Assembly (NCBI GenBank): GCA_014381545.1
Contig: JACNLL010000074.1
Coordinates: 1-48,288, forward strand
DNA length: 48,288 nt
From: Candidatus Desulfaltia bathyphila
GTDB lineage: Bacteria > Desulfobacterota > Desulfobacteria > Desulfobacterales > ETH-SRB1
Direction of reading: 5' to 3'
A program made the position numbers and the translations under genes. Shown here in pieces: positions 8,531 through 19,218 of this stretch (within the stretch, counting starts at the first letter, position 1; the number at the start of each line of letters is the position of its first letter). The notes under the pieces were generated by a model. The model had not been told where the DNA came from, did not search any database, and saw only the letters and a program-made list of their open reading frames with translations.

Positions 8531-9360
8531 AAACTATACTCCCAGGCATCCTCATAAAGCTCGCCCTTGTAGATGATTCGAGCATCCCCCTCAAGATAAA
8601 CATCAGAACATTTGCCATTATTTACTTTATAATAAATATAAAGACTTTCCCCGCTCTTTGTGATTACCCTTACAGGTGATTCTGCCCCGAATTTGAATGC
8701 CGTAACAATAGCGGCAGCCACAGCGCCTGTGCCGCAGGCTAAGGTTTCATCTTCGACTCCCCGTTCATAGGTGCGGATGGAAATTGTATCATCCTTATTT
8801 TGACATATAAAGTTTACATTTGTTCCGGCAGGAGCAAACATGTCATGAAAACGGATTTCCCTGCCAAGCTTAACAACATCAACATTATCTATGCTGTCCA
8901 TAACTATAACCACATGGGGAACACCGGTATTTATGCTGCTTATTTTTAAAGCGCCGTTTTCCAGATCAAGCAAATAATCTGTCTTAAGCTCAGCCGGCTC
9001 CGGTATATTGATCTTTACCAAGTCGTTTGAAACCTTTGCTGAAACAATTCCTGCTTCGGTTTCAAAGGACATCTTTGAGCCGGCGATCCTGTTTAAATAT
9101 GCAAAACGGGCCGCGCACCTTGCGCCGTTCCCGCACATCTCAGCCGGGTTTCCGTCAGCATTAAAAAACCGCCACCTGAAATCAACAGAATCAGACTTTT
9201 CAATAAGTATAAACCCGTCAGCGCCCACCGACATTTTTCTGCGGCACACATTTGCAACAAAATTTTTCAGATTCTTTTCATCAATAATCCTGTCCCTGTT
9301 ATCGATTATGATAAAATCGTTGCCGCTGCCGCTTACTTTAAAGAATTCAATATGTTTCAT
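8527..9360 (-). CDS. dapF: Diaminopimelate epimerase
   Basis: It converts LL- to meso-diaminopimelate, the precursor of lysine and of peptidoglycan cross-links, without a cofactor. The two active-site cysteines are in EMCGNGARC and LACGTGAV. The N-terminus has [18 protein letters not shown]. The 277-residue length is normal. It overlaps dapL by 4 bases and starts 36 bases after the lysA stop. Confidence 0.97.
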   Translation of the reverse strand: MKHIEFFKVSGSGNDFIIIDNRDRIIDEKNLKNFVANVCRRKMSVGADGFILIEKSDSVDFRWRFFNADGNPAEMCGNGARCAARFAYLNRIAGSKMSFETEAGIVSAKVSNDLVKINIPEPAELKTDYLLDLENGALKISSINTGVPHVVIVMDSIDNVDVVKLGREIRFHDMFAPAGTNVNFICQNKDDTISIRTYERGVEDETLACGTGAVAAAIVTAFKFGAESPVRVITKSGESLYIYYKVNNGKCSDVYLEGDARIIYKGELYEDAWEYSL

Positions 9361-9396
9361 ATTGTCAATTTTAGATTGCCGATTGAAGGTATTCTA

Positions 9397-10656
9397 TTAA
9401 TTTTCTAAAAACGGAGGTGTTGACTCGCCTGCAATAAGATCTTCGTATTCCTGCCGTGCCCTTACAACATAAAACAGGTCGTCCTTTACCATTACTTCGG
9501 GTATCCTCAGCCTGGAACAGTAATTGGATGACATGGTAAATCCATATGCTCCAGCGCTCATGACCGCAAGAAAATCCCCGTTTTTGACATCGGAAATTTC
9601 ACGGTTAACAGCCAGAAAATCGCCTGATTCACAAATAGGCCCTACAATATCTGCTGTTATCAACCTCTCTTTTGTCTTTACAACAGGTTTTATGGCATGA
9701 AAAGCATTGTATAATGTTGGACGCATCAGATCGTTCATGCCTGCATCAGTAACAATAAACTCCTTGCCCCTGCCGGATTTTCTGTAAAGTACACGGGTAA
9801 CCAGTATGCCGGCATTTCCAACAATAACCCTGCCGGGCTCCAGAATAAGCTGAAGGTGCGAGCTTTCAAGGGCATTGACTATCGGTCTGGCATATTCGCC
9901 GGGATGTGGAGGGGATTCATCATCATAGGTTATTCCAAGACCGCCACCCATATCGAGATATCTGATCTCTATGCCGAGATCCTTTAATTCATCTATCAGC
10001 CTTTTTATGCTTTTCAAGGCATCTTCAAAAGGCTGCGCTTCAATAATCTGCGATCCTATGTGGCAATCAATGCCTATAACCTCGATGTTCTCAAGTCTGC
10101 CTGCAAGCTTGTATCCTTCAATAACCGTCTTATAATCAATGCCGAATTTGTTCTTTTTAAGCCCTGTTGAAATATATGGATGGGTCTTTGAATCAATGTT
10201 CGGATTTACTCGAATTGCAACAGGAGCCTTCAGATTTAAAAGAGATGCTCTTTTGTTAATCAGCTCAAGTTCTTCAATCGACTCTACATTAAACATCAAT
10301 ATGCCTGTCTTTAAAGCATAGTCGATTTCGTCAACGCTCTTTCCAACACCGGAATAAACGATTCTGTCCGGTAAGATGCCGGCTTTTAAGCCGCGAAAAA
10401 GCTCTCCACCCGACACGATATCCAGGCCGCCTCCAAGGTTTGCAAACAGTTTTAATACAGCTATATTGCTGTTTGCCTTTGCCGAAAAACATACAAGCCT
10501 GTTTATGCCGTCAAAAGCATCATTAAAGGCAGAGAAATGACGCTTTAATGTAGCATGACTGTATAAATAAAAAGGGGTGCCTACTTTTTGAGCAATTATC
10601 TGTATCGGAACATCTTCGCAATACATTTCATTGCCGCGGTATTGAAAATGATGCAT
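9397..10656 (-). CDS. lysA: Diaminopimelate decarboxylase
   Basis: A fold-type III PLP enzyme that makes L-lysine from meso-diaminopimelate. The PLP lysine is K60 in CFSAKAN. LGGGLDIVSGGEL, the DCHIGSQI segment, EPGR and the CESGDFLA active-site cysteine segment are all present over 419 residues. The start ATG gives MHHFQYRGNEMYCED, typical of this family. It follows a short lipoprotein gene and leads into dapF and dapL. Confidence 0.97.
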   Translation of the reverse strand: MHHFQYRGNEMYCEDVPIQIIAQKVGTPFYLYSHATLKRHFSAFNDAFDGINRLVCFSAKANSNIAVLKLFANLGGGLDIVSGGELFRGLKAGILPDRIVYSGVGKSVDEIDYALKTGILMFNVESIEELELINKRASLLNLKAPVAIRVNPNIDSKTHPYISTGLKKNKFGIDYKTVIEGYKLAGRLENIEVIGIDCHIGSQIIEAQPFEDALKSIKRLIDELKDLGIEIRYLDMGGGLGITYDDESPPHPGEYARPIVNALESSHLQLILEPGRVIVGNAGILVTRVLYRKSGRGKEFIVTDAGMNDLMRPTLYNAFHAIKPVVKTKERLITADIVGPICESGDFLAVNREISDVKNGDFLAVMSAGAYGFTMSSNYCSRLRIPEVMVKDDLFYVVRARQEYEDLIAGESTPPFLEN

Positions 10657-10661
10657 AAAAT

Positions 10662-10679
10662 TGCTGCTCGTTGCTGGTT
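10662..10679. repeat. Short AACCAGCAACGAGCA-type repeat
   Basis: The reverse complement reads AACCAGCAACGAGCAGCAA. The first 15 bases recur at 37430-37454 before purB. It fills the 21-bp gap between the lipoprotein and lysA and overlaps the lipoprotein stop. Confidence 0.55.
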
Positions 10680-11127
10680 AGTGGTCAAATTCTATATAAT
10701 TGGAGTCTTTTCCAGAAGCCCCTGTTTTTGTATAAACTGTTACCTTATAGATATACCTGTAGCCCTTTTCCAGGGTTTCATTGTAGGTTATTTTCTTATT
10801 TATATCCTTTTCTTTGATAGGAATATCGGCAATTCGCTTAAAAAGCACAGGACACCCTTTACAGTCGGACTCGGAAAGAGAAGTTTTTGATTTATATACA
10901 ATAAAACCGCCTAAATCTGATACGATCTTCCCTTTTTCATCAGGAATAGTCCAGGCAAGTTCGAGAATGTTCCCATCTATGCTTGAGCTTAAATCATCAA
11001 CTACAGGCGGAATGACCTGACCGGGAGGAACAGGAGCCGCCTTTCTGCCGCATCCCAAGTGAAAAACAACGATGCAGAGCAAAATTGAAAATATTGCTAT
11101 CAAACCTCTATCAAAACCTTTATTCAT
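10678..11127 (-). CDS. Lipoprotein with fibronectin type III-like domain
   Basis: The N-terminus has a hydrophobic signal followed by a lipobox-like HLGC and then [10 protein letters not shown], a proline-rich start resembling small YifL/LptM-like lipoproteins. The remainder (LELAWTIP ... GGFIVYKS ... [11 protein letters not shown]) looks like a single fibronectin type III fold. Function is unknown. I chose the ATG at 11127, which overlaps the argH stop (ATGAATAA); an in-frame ATG at 11145 is an alternative that adds six residues. It sits between argH and lysA in one transcription direction. Confidence 0.75.
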   Translation of the reverse strand: MNKGFDRGLIAIFSILLCIVVFHLGCGRKAAPVPPGQVIPPVVDDLSSSIDGNILELAWTIPDEKGKIVSDLGGFIVYKSKTSLSESDCKGCPVLFKRIADIPIKEKDINKKITYNETLEKGYRYIYKVTVYTKTGASGKDSNYIEFDH

Positions 11128-12517
11128 CAGTGTGTTCCAAAACATTAAGACTCGTTTCAGCTTTCTTTATGGCAGCCATGACATTTTCTTTGGCGGTTCC
11201 GCCAAAAGATTTCCTGCGGTTTATCATCTGATCTGTGCTTAAAATGTTAAAAATATCCTTTTTAATAAGGTTTGAAAAGGATTTTAACTCTTTTAGTGTA
11301 AGTTCATGCAGATCTTTATTCTTATCCAGCGCATAGCTCACCGCCTTGCCGGCACAGGTATGGGCCTGCCGAAACGGCATTCCTGCCGTTACAAGATAAT
11401 CAGCCAGATCTGTTGCATTTAAAAACCCTTTAGCTGCGGCTTTATGCATTGCCTCTTTGTTGATTTTCAGCTTGGGAAGCATAGATGAGCATATATCAAT
11501 GCAGGCTTTTAAAATGTCAACCGCATCAAACAACGGCTCTTTATCCTCCTGCATATCGCGATTATAGGCAAGCGGCAATGACTTCATAATGGATAAAATG
11601 GCCATCAGGTTTCCAAAAACACGACCGGTTTTCCCGCGGATCAGTTCAGGAACATCAGGGTTCTTCTTTTGAGGCATGATGCTGCTTCCTGTGGCAAATG
11701 AATCAGGAAGCTCGATAAAATCGAATTCAGATGTGGACCATAAAATCAACTCTTCCGACAAACGGCTGAAATGCACCATGCATATACTTGCCGCTGATAA
11801 AAATTCAATGATAAAATCTCTGTCAGACACAGAGTCTATGCTGTTTCTCGACACCTCTTTAAATCCAAGAAGATTGGCCGTGTAATCTCTGTCGATCTGA
11901 AATGTTGTGCCGGCAAGGGCTCCGCTTCCAAGCGGCATTACATTTATCCGTTTCAGGCAATCCCTGAATCTGTCCGCATCACGCAAAAACATCTCATAAT
12001 AGGCCATCATATGGTGAGCCAAAAGCACCGGCTGCGCTCTCTGCAGATGGGTATATCCAGGCAAAATCGTATCAATGTTGGCTTTGGCGACCAACAAAAT
12101 AGCTTTTTTCAGATTAACGAGGCTTTTAATAATCTTTGCGGTCTCATCTCTCAGGTACATACGCACATCCAGGGCCACCTGATCGTTACGACTCCTTGCA
12201 GTATGAAGCTTCTGCGCAACCTTTCCGGCCACTTGGAGAAGTCTGGATTCAACATGCATATGGATATCCTCCAAACCTTTATCAAACAGGAATTTTCCTC
12301 TCTCAATTTCCCTTTTTATCTTGCCAAGGCCCTGGATTATTGATGAAGCATCCTCTTCTGTAATAATCGATGCCTTTTCAAGCATACTGCAGTGAGCGAT
12401 ACTGCCTTCAATATCATAAGCATAAAGCCGCTTATCTACATCTATTGAAGAGGTAAAAATCTCTACACCTCTATCTGTCTTTTCTGAAAATCTGCCGCCC
12501 CACGGCTTTTCGGTCAT
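11120..12517 (-). CDS. argH: Argininosuccinate lyase
   Basis: It splits argininosuccinate into arginine and fumarate, the last step of arginine synthesis. The fumarase/aspartase superfamily signature [12 protein letters not shown] is present, with earlier [13 protein letters not shown] and [14 protein letters not shown]. It begins [15 protein letters not shown], the typical start, and at 465 residues is full length. It is separated from argG by a 350-bp gap holding a palindromic element, which may split transcription of the arg genes. Confidence 0.97.
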   Translation of the reverse strand: MTEKPWGGRFSEKTDRGVEIFTSSIDVDKRLYAYDIEGSIAHCSMLEKASIITEEDASSIIQGLGKIKREIERGKFLFDKGLEDIHMHVESRLLQVAGKVAQKLHTARSRNDQVALDVRMYLRDETAKIIKSLVNLKKAILLVAKANIDTILPGYTHLQRAQPVLLAHHMMAYYEMFLRDADRFRDCLKRINVMPLGSGALAGTTFQIDRDYTANLLGFKEVSRNSIDSVSDRDFIIEFLSAASICMVHFSRLSEELILWSTSEFDFIELPDSFATGSSIMPQKKNPDVPELIRGKTGRVFGNLMAILSIMKSLPLAYNRDMQEDKEPLFDAVDILKACIDICSSMLPKLKINKEAMHKAAAKGFLNATDLADYLVTAGMPFRQAHTCAGKAVSYALDKNKDLHELTLKELKSFSNLIKKDIFNILSTDQMINRRKSFGGTAKENVMAAIKKAETSLNVLEHTDE

Positions 12518-12614
12518 ATATAACTCCTTGTGAAGTGCTGTTTATTTTTCCATTTGCCAGGTTTAAAACCTTTTATATTAGTTTAGTCTTTTGAAATAAA
12601 TCACCTTTAAATAA

Positions 12615-12813
12615 GCTTCAAGTATGATTAAATTTTATACTGAAAACTGTTTGAGTGGATTAGGGATCGTTATGAAAGAACCATAAGCGATCTAATTTAA
12701 AGATAAAAGATTTTCTTAAAACAAAAATCTTTATTAATAGCCCGGGCAGATTCTTTCATTACGAGCCGTTATCTACGAGTTTTTTCAGTATAAAATTTAA
12801 TTATATTTGAAGC
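12615..12813. repeat. MITE-like palindromic element, family 2, copy 1
   Basis: About 199 bp between argH and argG. The ends are inverted repeats of about 32 bp with two mismatches (GCTTCAAGTATGATTAAATT at the left end), and weaker inverted similarity continues through GATCGTTATGAAAGAACC, so each arm is about 65 bp. A second copy in the same orientation and of nearly the same length lies at 24252-24449. No coding capacity was seen. The rest of the 12518-12867 gap is A+T-rich with no gene visible. Confidence 0.8.
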
Positions 12814-12867
12814 AGTAATATTTTTAAAAAGCTAAAGTGTTACAACCTTTTTTAGGGGTAGTGTTTA

Positions 12868-14076
12868 TTAGGACCTGTTTTGTATCATTTTTTGAATACG
12901 CAATCTTAGCGCATTAAGCCGGATAAAGCCTTCGGCATCTTTCTGGCTGAACACACTGTCTTTTTCAAATGTTGCAAAATCCTCACTGTAAAGGGACCGA
13001 TCGGATTTGCGCCCAAGAACACGACAGTTTCCCTTATATAGTTCTAAACGCACAACCCCTGAAACATTCTTCTGGGTCTGGTCTATCATATCCTGCAGAA
13101 GCTTCATCTCAGGTGAAAACCAGAAACCATAATATACGATCTCAGAATATTTCGGTATCAAAGAATCCCTAAGATGCATTATCTCTCTGTCCATGGTAAT
13201 CGACTCAATCGCTATGTGGGCCGTCCTCGATATAGTGCCCCCGGGGGTCTCATATACTCCACGGGATTTCATGCCAACAAAGCGGTTTTCAACTATATCT
13301 GCCCTGCCTATGCCGTTACGGCCGCCCAGCCTGTTTAGCTCCTTAAGCAGATTCGCCGGAGACAGCTCTTTGCCGTTTATTGCAACCGGATCACCATGCT
13401 TAAACGTTATTTCAATTATTTCGGGCTTGTCAGGCGCATCCTTGGGCGAAACAGTCAATGTGAACATATCCTCAGGCGGTTCCTGCCACGGATCTTCAAG
13501 CACGCCGCCTTCGTAACTTATATGAAGAAGATTCCTATCGGAACTATAAGGTTTTGCCGGAGTTGTCGGAACAGGTATGCTATGGGTTTTAGCAAACTCC
13601 ATAAGGGATGTGCGGGAATTAAGCGTCCATTCCCGCCATGGAGCGATGATTTTAATATCCGGATTAAGCGCGAGATAGCTCAGCTCAAAACGCACCTGGT
13701 CATTTCCCTTTCCGGTAGCTCCATGGCTTACGGCGTCCGCCCCTTCTATCTGCGCTATCTCAATCTGTCGCTTTGCTATAAGGGGCCTGGCAAGGGATGT
13801 GCCCAAAAGATACTGGCTCTCATAAAGGGCATTTGCGCGAAAGGCCGGAAATACATAATCCTTAACAAAGGTCTCCTTAAGATCATCTATATAAACCGCT
13901 TTAGCGCCGGTCTTTAATGCTTTTTCTTCCAGATGATCAAGCTCCTCTTCCTGCCCTAAATCGGCTGAAAATGCGATCACTTCGCAATCATATGTCTCAA
14001 TAAGCCATTTTAATATAACCGATGTATCAAGGCCGCCCGAATAGGCCAGAACCACCTTATTTATTTTATCAGACAT
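12868..14076 (-). CDS. argG: Argininosuccinate synthase
   Basis: It joins citrulline and aspartate using ATP. The N-terminal pyrophosphatase-type P-loop [18 protein letters not shown] is clear. [16 protein letters not shown] and IAPWREW are family signatures, and 402 residues is the normal length. It is 18 bases after argF in the same direction, so argB-argD-argF-argG look like one operon. Confidence 0.98.
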   Translation of the reverse strand: MSDKINKVVLAYSGGLDTSVILKWLIETYDCEVIAFSADLGQEEELDHLEEKALKTGAKAVYIDDLKETFVKDYVFPAFRANALYESQYLLGTSLARPLIAKRQIEIAQIEGADAVSHGATGKGNDQVRFELSYLALNPDIKIIAPWREWTLNSRTSLMEFAKTHSIPVPTTPAKPYSSDRNLLHISYEGGVLEDPWQEPPEDMFTLTVSPKDAPDKPEIIEITFKHGDPVAINGKELSPANLLKELNRLGGRNGIGRADIVENRFVGMKSRGVYETPGGTISRTAHIAIESITMDREIMHLRDSLIPKYSEIVYYGFWFSPEMKLLQDMIDQTQKNVSGVVRLELYKGNCRVLGRKSDRSLYSEDFATFEKDSVFSQKDAEGFIRLNALRLRIQKMIQNRS

Positions 14077-14094
14077 GATATTATCCTATTCCAC

Positions 14095-15009
14095 TTAATT
14101 GCCCATCAATACTTCAAGCACCGCCTTGTGCATATGGAGTTTATTTTCAGCCTGATCCCAAACAACCGAATTAGGCCCTTCCAGCACCTCTTCGCTGATT
14201 TCTTCACCCCTGTGAGCCGGCAGGCAGTGCATTACTATAACATCTTCAGAAGCCTTACTTACAAGCTCTTTGTCTACCTGAAAAGGCTTAAATACCTGCT
14301 TTCTTGTGGTTTGTTCACCCTCCTGCCCCATGCTCGCCCATACATCGGTATATATCACATCAGCGCCATCTGCCGCCTCAACAGGATCAGAAGTTATCAG
14401 AATTTTGCCGCACTTTCTCTCAAGCGCCTTTTCGACAATTTTGCTATCAGGGTAATATCCTTCAGGACAGGCTAATGTAAGATCCAACCCAAGGACAGCA
14501 GCAGCATTTATCCATGAATGAGCTACATTATTGCCATCTCCGACCCATGCTATTTTCAGATCTTTGTAACCCCCTTTGCGCTCTATCACGGTCAAAAGAT
14601 CGCTTAAAACCTGGCACGGATGGTATAGATCGGTCAGGGCATTTATCACCGGAATAGTGGCATACTCTGCAAACTCCTTCAACAGATCCTGAGAAAATGT
14701 CCTGATAGCGAGGCAGTCCAGGTATCTTGAAAGAACCCTGGCAGTATCCCTTACCGGCTCATCCCTGGCAATCTGAGTATCTTTGGCGCTGATAAATATC
14801 GAAGTTCCGCCAAGCTGAATCATTGCTGTTTCAAAAGACAGGCGGGTGCGTGTCGAGTGCTTATCAAAAATAAGGCCCAGTGTTTTCCCTGCAAACGATT
14901 TATCGGGGATCCCTTTATTATGTTCCTTTTTAAGCTCAAGCGCCCGCCTAAAGAAGATCTCAAAGTCTTCTTTGGACAGGTCTAAAAGCGTTAGTATGTC
15001 TTTTTTCAA
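14095..15009 (-). CDS. argF: Ornithine carbamoyltransferase
   Basis: It forms citrulline from ornithine and carbamoyl phosphate. The carbamoyl-phosphate loop STRTRLSFE, the HPCQVLSDLLT segment, the WVGDGNNVAHSW ornithine-domain segment and the catalytic HCLPAHRGEE are all present in 304 residues. The single base between its start and the argD stop indicates one transcript. Confidence 0.98.
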   Translation of the reverse strand: MKKDILTLLDLSKEDFEIFFRRALELKKEHNKGIPDKSFAGKTLGLIFDKHSTRTRLSFETAMIQLGGTSIFISAKDTQIARDEPVRDTARVLSRYLDCLAIRTFSQDLLKEFAEYATIPVINALTDLYHPCQVLSDLLTVIERKGGYKDLKIAWVGDGNNVAHSWINAAAVLGLDLTLACPEGYYPDSKIVEKALERKCGKILITSDPVEAADGADVIYTDVWASMGQEGEQTTRKQVFKPFQVDKELVSKASEDVIVMHCLPAHRGEEISEEVLEGPNSVVWDQAENKLHMHKAVLEVLMGN

Positions 15010-15010
15010 T

Positions 15011-16198
15011 TCAACCTCTTAAAAATATTTCATCCAGACATGTTATTAGAGAGTCTATCTCCTCCTTTTCTATGATAAGGGGAGGAATGAATCGTAAGAT
15101 ATTACCCTGAATGCAGTTTATCAGAAACCCTTTTTCCATGCATTTTTTCACAACAGGCTCACCGTCTGTTTTAAGTTTTATTCCAAGCAGCAAACCGATT
15201 CCGCGAACATCTGCAATGGAATCATGCCTGTCTTTCAGCCACAAAAGTCTTTCCTTAAAATATGCCCCGATCTGTAAGCAATGGTCTATAACCATTTCCC
15301 TGACAAGCGTCCTGACAACTTCGAGTGAAGCAGCGGTAACAACCGGCGTGCCTCCAAATGTCGATGCATGCGAACCCGGCCCGAATGCCACGGCAATATG
15401 CTCTTTAGCCAGCATGGCGCCTATGGGCAATCCATTGGCAAGCGCTTTGGCCAATGTCATGATATCGGGCTCAATCCCGAAATGCTCATAAGCAAAAAGT
15501 TTTCCGGTTCGGCCTATTCCTGTCTGTATTTCATCAAAAATCAGCAATGTCCCTGTTTCATCACAAAGCCGTCTCACATCTTTAAGGTATTCGGCATTAG
15601 GGCAGCGGACCCCTCCTTCACCCTGGACAGGTTCTATAATAACTGCGCATGTAAAGGGATTTATTTTATTTTTTAGCGCATTAATATCGTTAAAAGGCAC
15701 AAAGTCAAAACCTTCGAGCAATGGGTCAAATCCCTGCTTGATCCTGTCCTGACCTGTAGCAGAAAGGGTGGCCATGGTGCGGCCGTGAAAGGATTGCTCC
15801 ATGGCAATTATCCTGTTGCGGCGCAGGTCCCCTTTATCATTGAAATACTTCCTAACTAATTTTATTGCAGCCTCATTTGCTTCAGCCCCGCTGTTGCAGA
15901 AAAAAACCCTGTCTGCAAAACTGTTGTCGACAAGCCATGACGCAAGCTCTACCTGGGGAACAGTATAATAAAGGTTCGACACATGAAAAAGGGTATTTGC
16001 CTGGTCTGACAGAACTTTTGACACTCCTGGATGCGCATGGCCAAGGTTGCAAACGGCGATTCCCGCAACAAAATCGGTATAGGCGCGTCCTTCGCTGTCC
16101 CAGAGAGTGCATCCTTTGCCCCTTGTGATTACAATCGGAAACCTGTTATATGTTTTTGCTATAACCTTATCAGTCCTATCTATTATGTCGGTTTTCAT
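15011..16198 (-). CDS. argD: Acetylornithine aminotransferase
   Basis: A class III PLP aminotransferase of 395 residues. It has FVAGIAVCNLGHAHP near the N-terminus, a FCNSGAEANEAAIKL phosphate-binding segment, LIFDEIQTGIGRTGKL, and the PLP lysine in LAKALANGLPIG. In this operon it should act on N-acetylornithine; family members can also serve as succinyldiaminopimelate aminotransferase, but dapL makes that unnecessary here. It overlaps argB by 4 bases. Confidence 0.96.
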   Translation of the reverse strand: MKTDIIDRTDKVIAKTYNRFPIVITRGKGCTLWDSEGRAYTDFVAGIAVCNLGHAHPGVSKVLSDQANTLFHVSNLYYTVPQVELASWLVDNSFADRVFFCNSGAEANEAAIKLVRKYFNDKGDLRRNRIIAMEQSFHGRTMATLSATGQDRIKQGFDPLLEGFDFVPFNDINALKNKINPFTCAVIIEPVQGEGGVRCPNAEYLKDVRRLCDETGTLLIFDEIQTGIGRTGKLFAYEHFGIEPDIMTLAKALANGLPIGAMLAKEHIAVAFGPGSHASTFGGTPVVTAASLEVVRTLVREMVIDHCLQIGAYFKERLLWLKDRHDSIADVRGIGLLLGIKLKTDGEPVVKKCMEKGFLINCIQGNILRFIPPLIIEKEEIDSLITCLDEIFLRG

Positions 16199-17070
16199 AT
16201 TGTAACTTCAGTCCCGATCCCTTTATGGGTAAAAAGCTCCAGCAATACTGAGTGACGTTTGCATCCATTAATAATGTGAACCTTTTCAACCCCGTTTTTC
16301 AGTGCATCCAAGGCGCATTCAAGCTTTGGAATCATACCCTTGGAAACGGTTTTATCTTGAATCATGTTATTTATCTTTTCAGCATTGATTGAAGATATTG
16401 CCAAGCCCGAGGCATCAAGCACTCCATCAACATCTGTAATATAAATAAGACGTCCGGCTTTCAGCGCTATGGCTATCCTGCTTGCCACATGATCAGCATT
16501 GATATTGAATGTCTCGCCGGAATCTCCAGCCCCGACCGGAGCAACAATTGGGATAAAATCCTGTTTGGTCAGCGTGTTGATAATATCAGGATTGACATGT
16601 GTAATCTGTCCCACCAGACCTGGATCAATTATTTCAGGCGGCTTATCAGCATCCTCCTGATATTTGATATGGAGTTTTTTTGCCGATATAAGTCCTCCAT
16701 CCTTGCCGCTTAAGCCGACTGCTTTTCCTCCGTGTTGATTAATTCCAGCGACAATCGCCTTGTTTACCTTGCCCCCAAGTACCATCTCCACAACATCCAT
16801 AGTCTGCTCATCAGTAAAACGCATCCCTCTGACAAACTTCGGGTCTATACCCATTTGCTCAAGGACTGAGTTAATCTGCGGGCCGCCGCCATGCACAACA
16901 ATCGGGTTGAGCCCAATAAATTTCAACAAAGTGATATCCTGGGCGAAATCGGCCTTTAACTGCTCATCAACCATTGCATGCCCGCCGTATTTAATTACAA
17001 TGGTCATGCCGTAAAAACGACGTATATAGGGAAGAGCTTCAATGAGTATGTCTGCAACATTTGGGGTCAT
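16195..17070 (-). CDS. argB: Acetylglutamate kinase
   Basis: It phosphorylates N-acetylglutamate, the second step of ornithine synthesis and the usual arginine-feedback point. It carries IVIKYGGHAM, VVHGGGPQI and a C-terminal KGMIPKLECALDALKNGVEKVHII segment in 291 residues. It is the first arg gene of the cluster, 56 bases after hslU. argC and argJ are not in the window. Confidence 0.97.
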   Translation of the reverse strand: MTPNVADILIEALPYIRRFYGMTIVIKYGGHAMVDEQLKADFAQDITLLKFIGLNPIVVHGGGPQINSVLEQMGIDPKFVRGMRFTDEQTMDVVEMVLGGKVNKAIVAGINQHGGKAVGLSGKDGGLISAKKLHIKYQEDADKPPEIIDPGLVGQITHVNPDIINTLTKQDFIPIVAPVGAGDSGETFNINADHVASRIAIALKAGRLIYITDVDGVLDASGLAISSINAEKINNMIQDKTVSKGMIPKLECALDALKNGVEKVHIINGCKRHSVLLELFTHKGIGTEVTI

Positions 17071-17126
17071 AATGAATCGCTGCGCTCTAATTTTAAATTA
17101 TGAATGTTTAATTTAAAATTGTTCTG

Positions 17127-18500
17127 TTAAAGGATATACCTGCTAAGGTCCTCATCGTCTTTGATATCTTTTAATTTATCATCAACATATTTTCCGTCAA
17201 TTACAATCCTTTTTTCTTTCATGTCAGGAGCATCAAAGAGTATATCTTCAAGCAGATATTCCATAAGTGTATGTAGTCTCCTTGCACCGATATTTTCAGT
17301 CAGGTTGTTAACCTCTTCAGCAATTTTCGCAATTTTCGCCACAGCATCATTCTCAAAGACCACATCAACACCTTCTGTCCTTAAAAGCGCCAGGTATTGA
17401 AGAAGCAATGCGTTTTTCGGTTCGGTAAGTATCCTGACAAACTCGTCCTTTCCGAGGGAATCAAGTTCTACCCGGATCGGGAACCTGCCCTGAAGCTCGG
17501 GGATTAAATCAGAAGGTTTAATTGTGTGAAAAGCGCCGGAAGCAATAAAAAGGATATGGTCTGTTTTCACTGGGCCGTATTTAGTTGTAACATTGCACCC
17601 TTCCACTACAGGGAGAAGATCCCGCTGCACCCCTTCCCTGGATACATCAGGACCGTGGCTGCCGTTTTTACTTACAATTTTGTCTATCTCATCTAAAAAA
17701 ATTATTCCTGTCTGTTCAACCTTTTTAATTGCCCGGCTTACGACCTCTTCCATATCCACAAGGTTCTGAGCCTCTTCCTGAGCCAGAGTCCTCATGGCTT
17801 CAGGCACTTTAAGCTTCCTTCTCTTTGAGCTTTTGGGCATTATGCCGCCTAACATATCCTTAAAGTTAATGCCCATCTCCTCTATCCCCATGCTTGAGAA
17901 AATCTCCACAACAGGCACAGCCCGATCTGAAATATCAATATCAACATACCGGTTGTCAAGTTTTCCTTCCCGAAGCATTTCGCGAAGTTTTTCTCTTGTT
18001 GAGGATGATTCAGCATCATTATGCGCCATAAAATCAATTGGGATTTGTTTTGCGGCTTCACTATCCTGCTTTTGCTTAGCTCTTGGCTTTGGAAGCAGAA
18101 GGTCAAGCATTCTTTCTTCGGCAATCTGCCGCGCTTTTTCTTCCACCGATTCCTGTGCCTTTGCTTTAACCATATTTACGGTAAGCTCCAAAAGATCCCT
18201 TACCATTGATTCAACATCTCTGCCCATATATCCTACTTCTGTAAACTTGGATGCCTCAACCTTGGTGAAAGGTGAATCGGTAAGCCTGGATAGCCTCCTT
18301 GCTATCTCTGTCTTTCCTACCCCTGTGGGACCTATGAGTATAATATTTTTGGGCGCAATTTCATCGCGGAGATCTTCCGGGACCTGTCGCCTTCGCCATC
18401 TATTCCTTAATGCAATGCTGACAGAACGCTTTGCCTTTTGCTGGCCGATAATATATTTATCAAGCTCTTTAACAATTTCTGATGGTTTTAAATCGCTCAT
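17127..18500 (-). CDS. hslU: HslUV protease ATPase subunit
   Basis: A ClpX-type AAA+ ATPase of 457 residues that unfolds substrates for HslV. The Walker A motif [12 protein letters not shown] and Walker [11 protein letters not shown] flank a family-specific insertion (I domain). The C-terminus ends [10 protein letters not shown], and this tail activates HslV. It begins [20 protein letters not shown]. hslV lies upstream but is separated by 179 bp containing short direct and inverted repeats. Confidence 0.98.
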   Translation of the reverse strand: MSDLKPSEIVKELDKYIIGQQKAKRSVSIALRNRWRRRQVPEDLRDEIAPKNIILIGPTGVGKTEIARRLSRLTDSPFTKVEASKFTEVGYMGRDVESMVRDLLELTVNMVKAKAQESVEEKARQIAEERMLDLLLPKPRAKQKQDSEAAKQIPIDFMAHNDAESSSTREKLREMLREGKLDNRYVDIDISDRAVPVVEIFSSMGIEEMGINFKDMLGGIMPKSSKRRKLKVPEAMRTLAQEEAQNLVDMEEVVSRAIKKVEQTGIIFLDEIDKIVSKNGSHGPDVSREGVQRDLLPVVEGCNVTTKYGPVKTDHILFIASGAFHTIKPSDLIPELQGRFPIRVELDSLGKDEFVRILTEPKNALLLQYLALLRTEGVDVVFENDAVAKIAKIAEEVNNLTENIGARRLHTLMEYLLEDILFDAPDMKEKRIVIDGKYVDDKLKDIKDDEDLSRYIL

Positions 18501-18570
18501 ATTTCCATTCTTTTTTAGTTATAGTTATAATTTACGGGTTAAAGTAATTATTTGTTTTATCAATCCTCTT

Positions 18571-18672
18571 GAATTGAGGAATTCAGGAATTGGGGAATTC
18601 AGGAATTGAATGTATCCTATTGATTTTAATTCCTCAATCTCATAATTCCTCAATCCCTTAATCGTTTAATTC
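18571..18672. repeat. GGAATTCAGGAATTG / AATTCCTCAATC short repeat cluster
   Basis: Between hslV and hslU there are two tandem copies of GGAATTCAGGAATTG (18578-18608) preceded by GAATTGAGGAATTC, followed by two copies of AATTCCTCAATC. The second group is the inverse of GATTGAGGAATT and could pair with the first. No gene is visible in the 18501-18679 gap. Confidence 0.7.
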
Positions 18673-18679
18673 TTAATCC

Positions 18680-19210
18680 CTACAACTCTTCTATAGTTAT
18701 TGAATCGTTTGTAAATATGCAGATTGAACCGGCTATTCTCATGGCTTCTTCCACAATAGCTCTGGCATCCATATCTGTATGCCTTATCAGAGCTGTTGCC
18801 GCTGCCTGAACGCTGACTCCTCCGGACCCGATACCCATAACTCCTTCATCAGGTTCGATTACATCACCTTTGCCTGAGATAAGAAACATTCTGTCTTCAT
18901 CTGAAGCAATCATGATTGCCTCAAGACGTCTTAAATACTTGTCGGTTCGCCAGTCTCTTGCCAGCTCAACAGCGCTGCGAGTCAGGTTTCCGTTGTAACG
19001 TTCAAGTTTTGCTTCCAAACGTTCAGAAAGATTTAAAGCATCAGCAGTTGCTCCTGCAAATCCCACAATAATCTTGTCATTATAAATCTTTCTTACCTTT
19101 TTGGCATGATGTTTTATAATATTATTATTCAAAGTTACCTGGCCGTCACCGGCAACCGCCAGCTTATCCTTATGCCTTACAGCAAGGATGGTCGTTCCAT
19201 GAATTTTCAT
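18680..19210 (-). CDS. hslV: HslV peptidase (ClpQ, proteasome-like)
   Basis: An N-terminal nucleophile peptidase forming a double ring capped by HslU. The mature protein should begin at T6 of MKIHGTTILAVRH; AGDGQVTLN and GSGGVSVQAAATAL follow as expected. I prefer the ATG at 19210 because it gives a short propeptide; a GTG at 19222 that overlaps the xerC stop would add four residues. The order xerC-hslV-hslU is a widely conserved arrangement (codV-clpQ-clpY in Bacillus). Confidence 0.96.
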   Translation of the reverse strand: MKIHGTTILAVRHKDKLAVAGDGQVTLNNNIIKHHAKKVRKIYNDKIIVGFAGATADALNLSERLEAKLERYNGNLTRSAVELARDWRTDKYLRRLEAIMIASDEDRMFLISGKGDVIEPDEGVMGIGSGGVSVQAAATALIRHTDMDARAIVEEAMRIAGSICIFTNDSITIEEL

Positions 19211-19218
19211 ATCATTAA

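Noticed and set aside
10128-10330. Possible T-box or riboswitch in the lysine/arginine cluster
   Set aside because: Genes overlap or nearly abut, leaving no leader long enough for a riboswitch except the repeat-filled argG-argH gap, which shows an inverted-repeat element instead.
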